Source: Clostridiaceae bacterium UBA5444
Lineage (GTDB): Bacteria; Bacillota; Clostridia; Clostridiales; Oxobacteraceae
Direction: 5' to 3'
Assembly: GCA_002426575.1 (NCBI GenBank)
Contig: DIRE01000064.1
Location: 45,521-51,327 of the forward strand
DNA length: 5,807 nucleotides
This document shows positions 1 through 4,937 of this stretch, piece after piece; within the stretch, counting starts at the first letter, position 1; the number at the start of each line of letters is the position of its first letter. A model generated the notes under the pieces. That model did no database searches and was not told the DNA's origin. It saw only the letters and a list, made by a program, of their open reading frames with translations. The position numbers were made by a program, and so were the translations under genes.

Positions 1-76
1 TAATAGTTAATAGTTAATAGTTAAGAAGTAAGAAACAAAAGTAAGAGCTAAGAACTAATAGGTAAGAAATAAAAGT
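1..76. repeat. Degenerate 7-bp tandem repeat array, about 11 units
   Basis: The first three units are exact copies of TAATAGT (1-21). The next units diverge but keep the 7-base register: TAAGAAG (22), TAAGAAA (29), a 6-base CAAAAG (36), TAAGAGC (42), TAAGAAC (49), TAATAGG (56), TAAGAAA (63) and TAAAAGT (70). The shared core is TAA followed by purine-rich bases. The array starts at the window edge and may extend upstream. The period of 7 is not a multiple of 3 and every unit carries TAA, so it is not coding. Its function is unknown; exact copies at one end and decayed copies at the other suggest growth by replication slippage. Confidence 0.8.
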
Positions 77-94
77 TTATTTTTGTGTGGTTAG

Positions 95-126
95 AATAAT
101 ACTATTCTTGGGATAGTATTATTTTT
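95..126 (+). terminator. Intrinsic terminator of the upstream (off-window) transcript
   Basis: A perfect 11-bp stem (95-105 with 113-123) closes a 7-base loop, TCTTGGG, and the right arm runs into T residues up to 126. The stem is AT-rich, so it is moderate in strength. No gene lies between the window start and this hairpin, so it presumably ends a gene to the left. Because the stem is nearly all A and T at its base, some activity in the other direction is possible. Confidence 0.65.
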
Positions 127-165
127 AATTTTATAAAGCAATCGATATATATGCAATTGAAAGTT

Positions 166-205
166 TCCCACAGTAGATTTAAATCTGCTGTGGGATGTAT
201 TTTTT
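166..205 (+). terminator. Second, stronger intrinsic terminator in tandem
   Basis: Bases 166-178 pair with 183-195 over 13 bp, including one G-T wobble (174/187), around a TTAA loop, with CCCACAG against CTGTGGG at the base. A T6 run follows at 200-205. It lies about 40 bases after the first hairpin, so the upstream transcript has two successive stops before spoIID. That isolates spoIID from upstream transcription. Confidence 0.8.
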
Positions 206-223
206 GTGGGGGTGGGGTTTTTA

Positions 224-252
224 TCATATTTTATGGTTGCTGTAAATAAAAT
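224..252 (+). promoter_or_regulatory. Candidate sigma-E promoter of spoIID
   Basis: TCATATT (224-230) matches all seven positions of the Bacillus sigma-E -35 consensus KMATATT. After 14 bases comes AATAAAAT (245-252), which matches five of the seven specified positions of the -10 consensus CATACANT. Transcription would start near 259, giving a leader of roughly 54 bases. spoIID is a sigma-E gene in B. subtilis, so the match is expected biologically. It was found by eye in AT-rich DNA. Confidence 0.5.
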
Positions 253-298
253 AATAAAAGATGGTTAAATGGGATTTGCTGAAATTGGAATATGGTAC

Positions 299-306
299 AA
301 AGGAGG
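299..306 (+). promoter_or_regulatory. Ribosome binding site that fixes the spoIID start at 313
   Basis: AAAGGAGG lies 6 bases before the ATG at 313. An in-frame ATG at 292 sits upstream of this site, would place the ribosome binding site inside the coding region and has no such motif of its own, so it is rejected as the start. Confidence 0.85.
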
Positions 307-312
307 AGAGGT

Positions 313-1428
313 ATGAAGGAAGTAGGGTATATGATTTTAGCAATCATACTAATAATTTTGTTTATTCCAGCTATGATTGTAGGTACAGCTAAAAGGGGAC
401 AAGTGAAAGTGGATAGTGGCGAAGGCATAGATATATCTGGGAGTGTAATTGTGGGGGATGAAAATAAAGAGGAGAAAAGTAAAGAAGAAGAGAGTAAGGA
501 AAAAGACAATAAGGATAAATTAAATATTGGAAAAGACGAGGAGCCTTGTATAAAAGTTTTTATTCATTCAGAAAATAAAACGGTATATATGCCACTTGAG
601 GAATATATAAGAGGGGTATTGTGTGGAGAGATGCCCGCAGAGTTTGAAGTAGAGGCTTTAAAGGCACAAGCTGTTGCGGCTAGAACATATGCAGTTACAA
701 GGATGAAGGAGTTTGGAAGCAAGGGATGCCAAAGGGGAGAGGATGCCGATATATGTACAGACTCAACCCATTGTCAGGCATGGATATCAAAGGAAAAAAG
801 GATGGAGTCTTGGGGGGCTTTAAATGGACAAAAGTATTGGGACAAAGTAACCAAGGCAATAAATGATACTAAGGGGCAAATACTTACCTTTGATTCTGTA
901 CCGGTTATGTACCCGCTATATTTTTCCACAAGCAGTGGTAAAACCGAAAATAGCGAAGATATTTTTAAAAGCAATGAGCCTTATTTAAAGAGTGTTGTAA
1001 GCCCTTATGAAAAGGAAGCACCTAAATTTGCTAGTAAGGTTACATTTACAACAAATGATTTTATCAAGAAATTTGCAGATTCTCAGTACAAAATAAAGCT
1101 CGATAAATCTAACATAAAGTCTCAAGTAAAAGTCCTATCAAGAACTGAGGGGGGAAGTGTAAAATCAATTAAGGTGGGGTCAAGTACCCTATCAGGAACC
1201 TCAGTTAGATCAATACTTAAGTTAAATTCAGCGAATTTTACAATTGAGTTTGGCAAAAATGATGTAACGCTTTCTGTTTCAGGATATGGCCATGGAGTTG
1301 GAATGAGCCAATGGGGTGCAAATGGAATGGCCAAACAGGGTAAAAACTATAAAGAAATACTAAAGCATTATTATAAGGGAACTGATATAAAAACTATTAA
1401 GGACGTATATGGAAGTAAGGCTAAGTAA
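313..1428 (+). CDS. spoIID: Stage II sporulation protein D (SpoIID), membrane-anchored peptidoglycan lytic transglycosylase
   Basis: SpoIID cleaves glycan strands of septal peptidoglycan from the mother-cell side and, with SpoIIM and SpoIIP, drives engulfment of the forespore. The 371-residue protein has one N-terminal membrane segment (about 6-24), a charged Lys/Glu linker (about 50-78) and a SpoIID domain to the C-terminus. Family landmarks are visible: GEMPAEF with the presumed catalytic Glu at 106, the ALKAQAVAARTYA helix (115-127), the YFSTSSGGKTE-type loop (203-212 here, with one Gly), and GYGHGVGMSQWGA (324-336). C139, C148, H153 and C154 form a Cys/His cluster in the region where clostridial SpoIID binds metal; exact ligands are inferred. 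Length is normal and the gene looks intact. The likely sigma-E promoter and flanking terminators suggest a single-gene transcript. spoIIM and spoIIP are not in this window. Confidence 0.95.
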   Translation: MKEVGYMILAIILIILFIPAMIVGTAKRGQVKVDSGEGIDISGSVIVGDENKEEKSKEEESKEKDNKDKLNIGKDEEPCIKVFIHSENKTVYMPLEEYIRGVLCGEMPAEFEVEALKAQAVAARTYAVTRMKEFGSKGCQRGEDADICTDSTHCQAWISKEKRMESWGALNGQKYWDKVTKAINDTKGQILTFDSVPVMYPLYFSTSSGKTENSEDIFKSNEPYLKSVVSPYEKEAPKFASKVTFTTNDFIKKFADSQYKIKLDKSNIKSQVKVLSRTEGGSVKSIKVGSSTLSGTSVRSILKLNSANFTIEFGKNDVTLSVSGYGHGVGMSQWGANGMAKQGKNYKEILKHYYKGTDIKTIKDVYGSKAK

Positions 1429-1465
1429 ATTATACTTAATCTAGGGAAGTAATAGATCTGCCTAT

Positions 1466-1522
1466 AAAAAATAATCTAAAAATCCATATGAAATAATTTA
1501 TGGATTTTTAGATTATTTTTTT
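1466..1522. terminator. Terminator after spoIID, symmetric AT-rich hairpin
   Basis: Bases 1466-1488 pair with 1499-1521 without mismatch (23 bp) around a 10-base loop. The left arm begins with six A residues (interrupted by nothing from 1466 to 1471) and the right arm ends in a T7 run (1516-1522), so it could act in both directions. It lies 37 bases after the spoIID stop and separates spoIID from spoIIQ. Confidence 0.8.
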
Positions 1523-1582
1523 ATATTTTTTGCAAAACATGACATAAAAAAAGATAAGCTGGGCAATTATAAGTATAGGAGA

Positions 1583-1624
1583 AAGGAGGTGGATGTTTTA
1601 AATAAATTTAGAAAAAATGTGAAC
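1583..1624 (+). other. Orphan ribosome binding site with a start-less 9-codon frame
   Basis: AAAGGAGGTGG (1583-1593 region) is one of the strongest Shine-Dalgarno sequences in the window, yet no real gene follows it. About eight bases downstream, where a start codon would be expected, the sequence is TTA (1598-1600), opening the frame L-N-K-F-R-K-N-V-N before TAA at about 1625. Other starts are a GTG at 1589 (12 codons, same frame) and an ATG at 1593 followed immediately by TTT TAA. It could be a decayed gene start (TTG changed to TTA), a tiny leader peptide, or a relic of an older spoIIQ 5' end. Confidence 0.4.
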
Positions 1625-1629
1625 TAAAT

Positions 1630-1658
1630 GTATTTTATACGGAATTGTGGACAAACTA
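1630..1658 (+). promoter_or_regulatory. Candidate sigma-F promoter of spoIIQ
   Basis: GGACAAACTA (1649-1658) fits every specified position of the sigma-F -10 consensus GGNNANANTR. GTATT (1630-1634) lies 14 bases upstream and matches four of five positions of the -35 element GYATA. B. subtilis and C. difficile spoIIQ are sigma-F dependent, which supports the call. Transcription would start near 1665, almost on top of the ribosome binding site, giving a leader of only about 16 bases. The -10 element also overlaps a 9/10 match to the SpoIIID site WWRRACARNY (GTGGACAAAC). Confidence 0.6.
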
Positions 1659-1680
1659 AATATAGGAGGTGTTTATTAGT

Positions 1681-2541
1681 ATGAAAGGAAATTTCGGTAG
1701 AAGATTTTCAAGAGATAGGGTTATTAGGTTTTTCGATAAAGAGGGTTTTTACATTGTTCTATTCCTTTGCGTATGTATAGTTGCCATAACAGCCATATGG
1801 GTAGCAAAGACAGACACTGGAAAGGATAATACAAAAAAGCTGAACTTGGGGGTAGATAAAGGCAGTGAAAGCCAGTTAAACACACCTGACAAGGAAGCAT
1901 CTATAGGAGATGAAGAATCTGAGATTCCTGTAGAGAACAATAATATCGTCAAACCAAAGCCAGATAATAAGAAGGATCCTAAAGATGAAAAAAAGCCAGA
2001 TGATAAAAAGAGAGAGGAGAAACCAGCTCCTAAGGAAAATCCAAAGAAAAACACGGACGGGAATTCTTCATTTAATATTCAAAGTCCAATTAAAGATGGG
2101 TTAAAGGCTGGTAATATACTTAAAGATCATTCTCCAGATGATCTCTTATGTTTTGAAGCTATGAATGAGTGGAGAATTCATACTGGAATAGACATAATAG
2201 CAACAGAAGGCACTGAGGTTACAGCTGCAAGCGGCGGTAAGGTTATAGATGTCAGAAATGACAACGATTTTCTGGGGGGCCTCGGTCAGACGGTTGTAAT
2301 TGACCATGGTAATGGCTATAGGACTCAATATTCTAATCTTGAAGAAAATACACAAGTTAATAAAGATGATATTGTAAAAAAAGGCCAGATAGTTGGAACT
2401 GTTGGGAAAACATCTGTATACGAAAAAGATAGATCACAGGTTGAAAACCCTACTAGTCATTTACATTTTGAGCTCTTTTCCAAAGAAGCTGGAACTTATG
2501 TGAGTGTGGACCCTAAGAAATACATTCAAGTGCAGAAATAA
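1681..2541 (+). CDS. spoIIQ: Stage II sporulation protein Q (SpoIIQ), forespore membrane protein with M23/LytM domain
   Basis: SpoIIQ sits in the forespore membrane and pairs across the septum with SpoIIIAH, holding the two cells together during engulfment and forming part of the feeding channel. The 286-residue protein has a short basic N-terminus, one membrane segment (about 22-42), a long Lys/Pro/Asp/Glu-rich linker (about 45-128) and a C-terminal LytM domain (about 150-280). The zinc ligands expected for M23 peptidases are present: H167 and D171 (HTGID) and the HLH motif at 260-262. The usual catalytic His of the Y-x-H-L motif is Asn here (YSNL, N219). AGGAGG (1664-1669) precedes the chosen ATG; a GTG at 1669 overlaps that site and is unlikely. 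Assignment as SpoIIQ rather than another M23 peptidase rests mainly on position between spoIID and spoIIID and on the sigma-F-like promoter. Confidence 0.88.
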   Translation: MKGNFGRRFSRDRVIRFFDKEGFYIVLFLCVCIVAITAIWVAKTDTGKDNTKKLNLGVDKGSESQLNTPDKEASIGDEESEIPVENNNIVKPKPDNKKDPKDEKKPDDKKREEKPAPKENPKKNTDGNSSFNIQSPIKDGLKAGNILKDHSPDDLLCFEAMNEWRIHTGIDIIATEGTEVTAASGGKVIDVRNDNDFLGGLGQTVVIDHGNGYRTQYSNLEENTQVNKDDIVKKGQIVGTVGKTSVYEKDRSQVENPTSHLHFELFSKEAGTYVSVDPKKYIQVQK

Positions 2542-2568
2542 AGAGTGCAATCTGCACTCTGTTTTTTT
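2542..2568 (+). terminator. Intrinsic terminator directly after spoIIQ
   Basis: AGAGTGCA (2542-2549) pairs perfectly with TGCACTCT (2553-2560) around a 3-base loop, followed by G and seven T residues (2562-2568). The stem begins on the base after the spoIIQ stop codon. It separates spoIIQ from spoIIID. Confidence 0.88.
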
Positions 2569-2574
2569 AAATAT

Positions 2575-2584
2575 GTGGACAATT
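2575..2584 (+). promoter_or_regulatory. Possible SpoIIID binding site upstream of spoIIID
   Basis: GTGGACAATT matches nine of ten positions of the B. subtilis SpoIIID consensus WWRRACARNY. The 9-base core TGTGGACAA also occurs upstream of spoIIQ (1647-1655 region). SpoIIID is autoregulatory in B. subtilis. The consensus is short and such matches are expected by chance in a window this long, so this is a hint only. Confidence 0.25.
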
Positions 2585-2599
2585 ATGAAATCCTTTTGA

Positions 2600-2628
2600 T
2601 AATAGTTAACAACATATTTGCATATTAA
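2600..2628 (+). promoter_or_regulatory. Possible sigma-E promoter of spoIIID
   Basis: TAATAGT (2600-2606) fits six of seven positions of the sigma-E -35 consensus KMATATT. After 14 bases comes CATATTAA (2621-2628), which shares CATA with the -10 consensus CATACANT but departs at the 3' end. It would give a leader of about 30 bases. spoIIID is a sigma-E gene in known spore formers. The weak -10 element makes this tentative. Confidence 0.35.
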
Positions 2629-2661
2629 TTAATCAGGAGAATAATTAAGGAGGTAGCATTT

Positions 2662-2916
2662 TTGAAGGATTACATTGAAGAAAGAGTACTTGAAGTAGCC
2701 AAATATATTATAGATTCAAAATCAACAATTCGTAAGACAGCAAAGATATTTGGGGTAAGTAAAAGTACAATCCATAAAGATATTACAGAGAGACTTCCCA
2801 AAATAAACCCTCAAATTGCAAATGAAGCCAAGGAAATATTAGAATATAATAAAGCTGAAAGGCATATAAGGGGCGGAAGGGCAACAAAGATGAAATACAA
2901 AGCTGCAAATGAATAA
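2662..2916 (+). CDS. spoIIID: Stage III sporulation transcriptional regulator SpoIIID
   Basis: SpoIIID is a small DNA-binding protein of the mother cell that activates or represses many sigma-E genes and helps prepare sigma-K expression. This 84-residue version, slightly shorter than the roughly 93 residues of B. subtilis SpoIIID, aligns from the first residues (MKDYIEER). A helix-turn-helix lies at about 23-42 (KTAKIFGVSKSTIHKD), and the conserved ERLPKINP (43-50) and RHIRGGRATKMKYK (67-80) segments follow; the last is a basic stretch used for DNA contact in the family. The start is TTG, chosen because AAGGAGGT (2647-2654) is 7 bases upstream and because the family begins here. No clear terminator follows, so some read-through toward mbl is possible. 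The gene looks intact. Confidence 0.96.
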   Translation: MKDYIEERVLEVAKYIIDSKSTIRKTAKIFGVSKSTIHKDITERLPKINPQIANEAKEILEYNKAERHIRGGRATKMKYKAANE

Positions 2917-3039
2917 AAGAGCGGAAAATATAAAATATACAATTTAGTGTATACAACTTAAAACACACAGTATATAAATAAATATTTAAAATTATATAAT
3001 CTCTACATCTAAAAAAAATATGGAATCATATCACAAAAA

Positions 3040-3066
3040 AGAGGAAATAGTAATTTTGTGAAGAAT
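3040..3066 (+). promoter_or_regulatory. Candidate sigma-H promoter upstream of mbl
   Basis: AGAGGAAAT (3040-3048) matches every position of the B. subtilis sigma-H -35 consensus RNAGGAWWW. After 11 bases, within the normal 11-12 range, GAAGAAT (3060-3066) matches the -10 consensus RNNGAAT completely. Sigma-H acts at the start of sporulation, before septation. A transcript from here would start near 3073 and carry a leader of about 145 bases before mbl. Confidence 0.5.
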
Positions 3067-3078
3067 ATTATTCAATAG

Positions 3079-3107
3079 TTGCTCTATAACAGTTATAACT
3101 ATATAAT
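3079..3107 (+). promoter_or_regulatory. Candidate sigma-A promoter upstream of mbl
   Basis: TATAAT (3102-3107) is a perfect -10 hexamer, and TTGCTC (3079-3084) lies exactly 17 bases upstream with the TTG of the -35 element conserved (3/6). This would give vegetative expression, as expected for a cell-shape gene. Perfect TATAAT strings also occur at 2995 and 3149 in this AT-rich gap without good -35 partners, so specificity is limited. Confidence 0.35.
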
Positions 3108-3217
3108 TTAATAGAGTATAGTTAATAAATATTCCAAAAATAGAATTATATAATCTGCAGATGATTTTGATTATATAAAAATAATAAGTTTTATTTTAGA
3201 TGTAGGGAGTGAAATAG

Positions 3218-4255
3218 ATGGGTATATTCAGCATTAGTACCGACATGGGGATAGATCTTGGGACTGCTAGTGTTTTAGTATATATTAAGGGAAAAAATAT
3301 TGTACTTAACGAACCTTCAGTTGTTGCAACAGACGGTACTAAACACAAATTGCTTGCTGTTGGAGAAGAAGCAAGGCAAATGATTGGTAGGACTCCAGGA
3401 AATATAATCGCAACTAGGCCTCTAAAAGATGGGGTAATCTCAGATTATGACGTAACAGAGCGTATGCTTAGATATTTTATAAGAAAGGCTCTCGGAAAAT
3501 GGGGAAGTATTACTCGCCCAAGAGTTGTTATATGTATCCCATGCGAAGCAACAGAGGTTGAAAAAAGAGCGGTAAAAGATGCTGCTTTGTCAGCAGGTGC
3601 GGGTAAGGTATTTTTAATGGAGGAACCAATTGCTGCGGCTATTGGTGCAGGGCTTGATATTTCAGTGGCAAGCGGAAATATGGTAGTTGATATTGGTGGG
3701 GGAACCACTGATGTGGCTGTTATATCTCTCGGAGGTATGGTTGTAAGATCATCTATTAAGGTTGCAGGAGACAAGTTTGACGAGGCTATAGTAAGATACA
3801 TAAGGAAAAAGTATAATATGATGATTGGAGAGAGAACCTCTGAAGATTTAAAGATAAAAATAGGTACTGCATATCCAAGAGAAGAAGACGTTACAATGGA
3901 CATAAAGGGCAGGGATCTTGTATCAGGGCTTCCCAAGAGCATAACAATATCATCTGAAGAGATGAGAGAAGCTCTTGAAGAGACGGTTTATACTATTGTT
4001 GATTGTGTTCATTCAGTTCTTGAGCAGACACCACCTGAGTTAGCTGCCGATATAATAAATAAAGGTATTGTTCTAACTGGGGGAGGATCTCTCCTTCATG
4101 GACTTGATAGGCTTATAGAATCAAGAACTCAAGTACCTACAGTTATAGCAGATGATGCCGTAAGTTGTGTTGCTCTAGGTACTGGTAAAGCTCTTCAAGA
4201 GCTAGATAAGTATGGAGATATTTTAGCTGCTTCAGCAGACGAATTATCAAGATAA
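3218..4255 (+). CDS. mbl: MreB-family actin homologue Mbl, cell-shape protein
   Basis: This ATP-binding bacterial actin polymerises under the membrane and guides the enzymes that insert side-wall peptidoglycan. The 345-residue length is standard. Actin-fold motifs are in place: phosphate-1 loop GIDLGTASV (11-19), the segment NEPSVVATDG (31-40), GRTPGNIIA with RPLKDGVI (57-74), the MEEP motif (134-137) containing the presumed catalytic Glu, phosphate-2 loop DIGGGTTD (158-165), AGDKFD (183-188), and adenosine motif LTGGGSLLHG (286-295). AGGGAGTG (3204-3211) lies 6 bases before the ATG. Calling it Mbl rather than MreB rests on its place next to spoIIID, as in B. subtilis, and on Mbl-like wording such as GERTSEDLKIKIGTA; no mreC or mreD neighbour is present. 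Converges with yyaC, 38 bases between stop codons. Confidence 0.93.
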   Translation: MGIFSISTDMGIDLGTASVLVYIKGKNIVLNEPSVVATDGTKHKLLAVGEEARQMIGRTPGNIIATRPLKDGVISDYDVTERMLRYFIRKALGKWGSITRPRVVICIPCEATEVEKRAVKDAALSAGAGKVFLMEEPIAAAIGAGLDISVASGNMVVDIGGGTTDVAVISLGGMVVRSSIKVAGDKFDEAIVRYIRKKYNMMIGERTSEDLKIKIGTAYPREEDVTMDIKGRDLVSGLPKSITISSEEMREALEETVYTIVDCVHSVLEQTPPELAADIINKGIVLTGGGSLLHGLDRLIESRTQVPTVIADDAVSCVALGTGKALQELDKYGDILAASADELSR

Positions 4256-4293
4256 TATAAGTTCACCTCTATTGGAATGACGAGAGTATAATT

Positions 4294-4848
4294 TCAAAAC
4301 GAAGCCCCCGTGGCTGACAAAATGGCTGAGGATATAACCTCGGCCATTTTCATTATTAGATTAAGTCTTATACCTCTTATGGAAAATATATCTGACACTT
4401 CTAGAGAATCTACAATTCCAATTATAGAAACATCACCTACATGGGGTAGGGTTTTACCCACACCTTTACCGGGATGTACAGGCCCTTTTTTAATCTGTAT
4501 GTCTCCAATATAGTCACTATACCCAAGGCATGCATCTATTGCAATAATAAACGGGCTTTCATATTTTCTATATATATTATTTATAACCTCGGTTAAATTT
4601 ACTGCATGAGCAGGGTTTTCTAAAGTCCCTATAACAGGATAGGGGATATTGCCTTTTATAAGCATGGTTCCTATAAGTGGCCCTAGGCAATCGCCTATAC
4701 ATTTATCAGTACCTATACACATTATAATGGTATCACTAAAAAAGTACTTGCTTATAACCCCGCTTAAAACATCTATGGCATCTGAATCTGTAAATTTAAC
4801 CCTTACTTTGGTGCTTAAGTCAATGTTTATACATTTATCTTTGTTCAA
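4294..4848 (-). CDS. yyaC: YyaC family sporulation protein (DUF1256), related to germination protease
   Basis: YyaC proteins are found in spore formers and resemble the germination protease GPR and hydrogenase-maturation-type protease folds; the substrate and even the activity are unproven. The 184-residue protein shows the family blocks: GTDKCIGDCLGPLIG (46-60), GTLENPAHAVNL (74-85), DACLG (105-109) with a likely functional Asp at 105, and a Gly/Pro-rich GPVHPGKGVGKTLPHVGD (122-139). The start is TTG at 4848, supported by AGGGGGTG 6 bases upstream (4862-4855). A longer in-frame TTG at 4899 would add 17 residues across that site and is rejected. B. subtilis yyaC is sigma-F controlled, but I find no good sigma-F promoter here. 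It converges with mbl and diverges from the unknown gene at 5026. Confidence 0.9.
   Translation of the reverse strand: MNKDKCINIDLSTKVRVKFTDSDAIDVLSGVISKYFFSDTIIMCIGTDKCIGDCLGPLIGTMLIKGNIPYPVIGTLENPAHAVNLTEVINNIYRKYESPFIIAIDACLGYSDYIGDIQIKKGPVHPGKGVGKTLPHVGDVSIIGIVDSLEVSDIFSIRGIRLNLIMKMAEVISSAILSATGASF
4319..4350. terminator. mbl terminator hairpin embedded in the yyaC coding region
   Basis: Bases 4319-4331 pair with 4338-4350 over 13 bp, with one G-T wobble (4327/4342), around the loop ATATAA. The core is GC-rich (GGCTGAGG with CCTCGGCC), the left arm begins AAAA and the right arm ends TTTT. It is the only strong hairpin downstream of the mbl stop (64 bases away) and probably ends that transcript. 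It lies within the last codons of yyaC on the other strand, where the same symmetric hairpin would also form in yyaC mRNA. The T run is only four bases, so efficiency is uncertain. Confidence 0.6.
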
Positions 4849-4869
4849 TATGTACACCCCCTGTATATG

Positions 4870-4899
4870 TATATATAGGATTGTCCTTTTTAATGACAA
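4870..4899 (-). promoter_or_regulatory. Possible yyaC promoter, sigma-A-like
   Basis: On the minus strand TTGTCA (4899-4894) is a five-of-six match to the -35 hexamer, and TATATA follows after 16 bases (4877-4872) or 18 bases (4875-4870). The start point would be close to 4865, only a few bases before the ribosome binding site. A forespore sigma factor would be expected for this gene, so the call is weak. Confidence 0.25.
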
Positions 4900-4901
4900 T
4901 T
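4879..4901. repeat. Inverted repeat with SpoIIID-like half-sites upstream of yyaC
   Basis: ATTGTC (4880-4885) and GACAAT (4895-4900) form an inverted repeat with a 9-base spacer. The minus-strand arm, AAGGACAATC (4888-4879), matches the SpoIIID consensus WWRRACARNY at all ten positions. The plus-strand arm, AATGACAATT (4892-4901), matches nine. The pair overlaps the proposed yyaC promoter, where a repressor would act. Binding is inferred from a short consensus. Confidence 0.35.
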
Positions 4902-4937
4902 AAAGAAATATCTCTAGGCAGAGGTTGACTAAAACAT

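Larger units (their letters stand above)
2990..3156. repeat. 13-bp direct repeat flanking the mbl promoter region
   Basis: AATTATATAATCT occurs at 2990-3002 and again, identically, at 3144-3156, 154 bases apart. Both copies contain the palindrome TTATATAA, which recurs alone at 3171-3178. The repeats bracket the candidate sigma-H and sigma-A promoters. They could be sites for an AT-binding protein, but in DNA this AT-rich a chance match is quite possible. Confidence 0.4.
2917..3217. other. AT-rich intergenic region between spoIIID and mbl
   Basis: These 301 bases contain no supported gene on either strand and no convincing intrinsic terminator for spoIIID; the A/T-only inverted sequences around 2971-2998 lack a proper U-tract. 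What can be seen is a sigma-H-like promoter, a sigma-A-like promoter and a 13-bp direct repeat, listed separately, plus three copies of the palindrome TTATATAA (2992, 3146, 3171). The length implies a long 5' leader or several promoters for mbl. Confidence 0.7.

Noticed and set aside
1..76. Heptamer array as part of a CRISPR array
   Set aside because: Units are 7 bases in direct contact without spacers.
192..217. G-rich stretch (GGG, GGGGG, GGGG) as a possible G-quadruplex
   Set aside because: Only three G tracts are present and the first belongs to a terminator stem; a standard four-tract motif is missing.
292..312. Upstream in-frame ATG for spoIID (seven extra residues)
   Set aside because: It precedes and would translate the ribosome binding site, has no such site of its own, and the membrane anchor starts properly from 313.
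1749..2054. Open frame of 101 codons opposite spoIIQ, rich in Ser, Phe and Leu
   Set aside because: Its composition is the complement of the Lys/Asp/Pro linker codons of spoIIQ; no independent support.
3445..3942. Open frame of 165 codons opposite mbl
   Set aside because: It lies wholly within the conserved mbl coding region, has no ribosome binding site and resembles no known protein; it is a shadow frame.
4296..4315. Small minus-strand hairpin AGCC/GGCT followed by TCGTTTT at the yyaC stop, as a yyaC terminator
   Set aside because: The stem is only four base pairs and the T run is four bases inside the stop region; too weak to call.
4310..4903. Two plus-strand frames (4310-4513 and 4649-4903) opposite yyaC
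   Set aside because: yyaC on the minus strand has clear family motifs and a ribosome binding site; these frames have neither.
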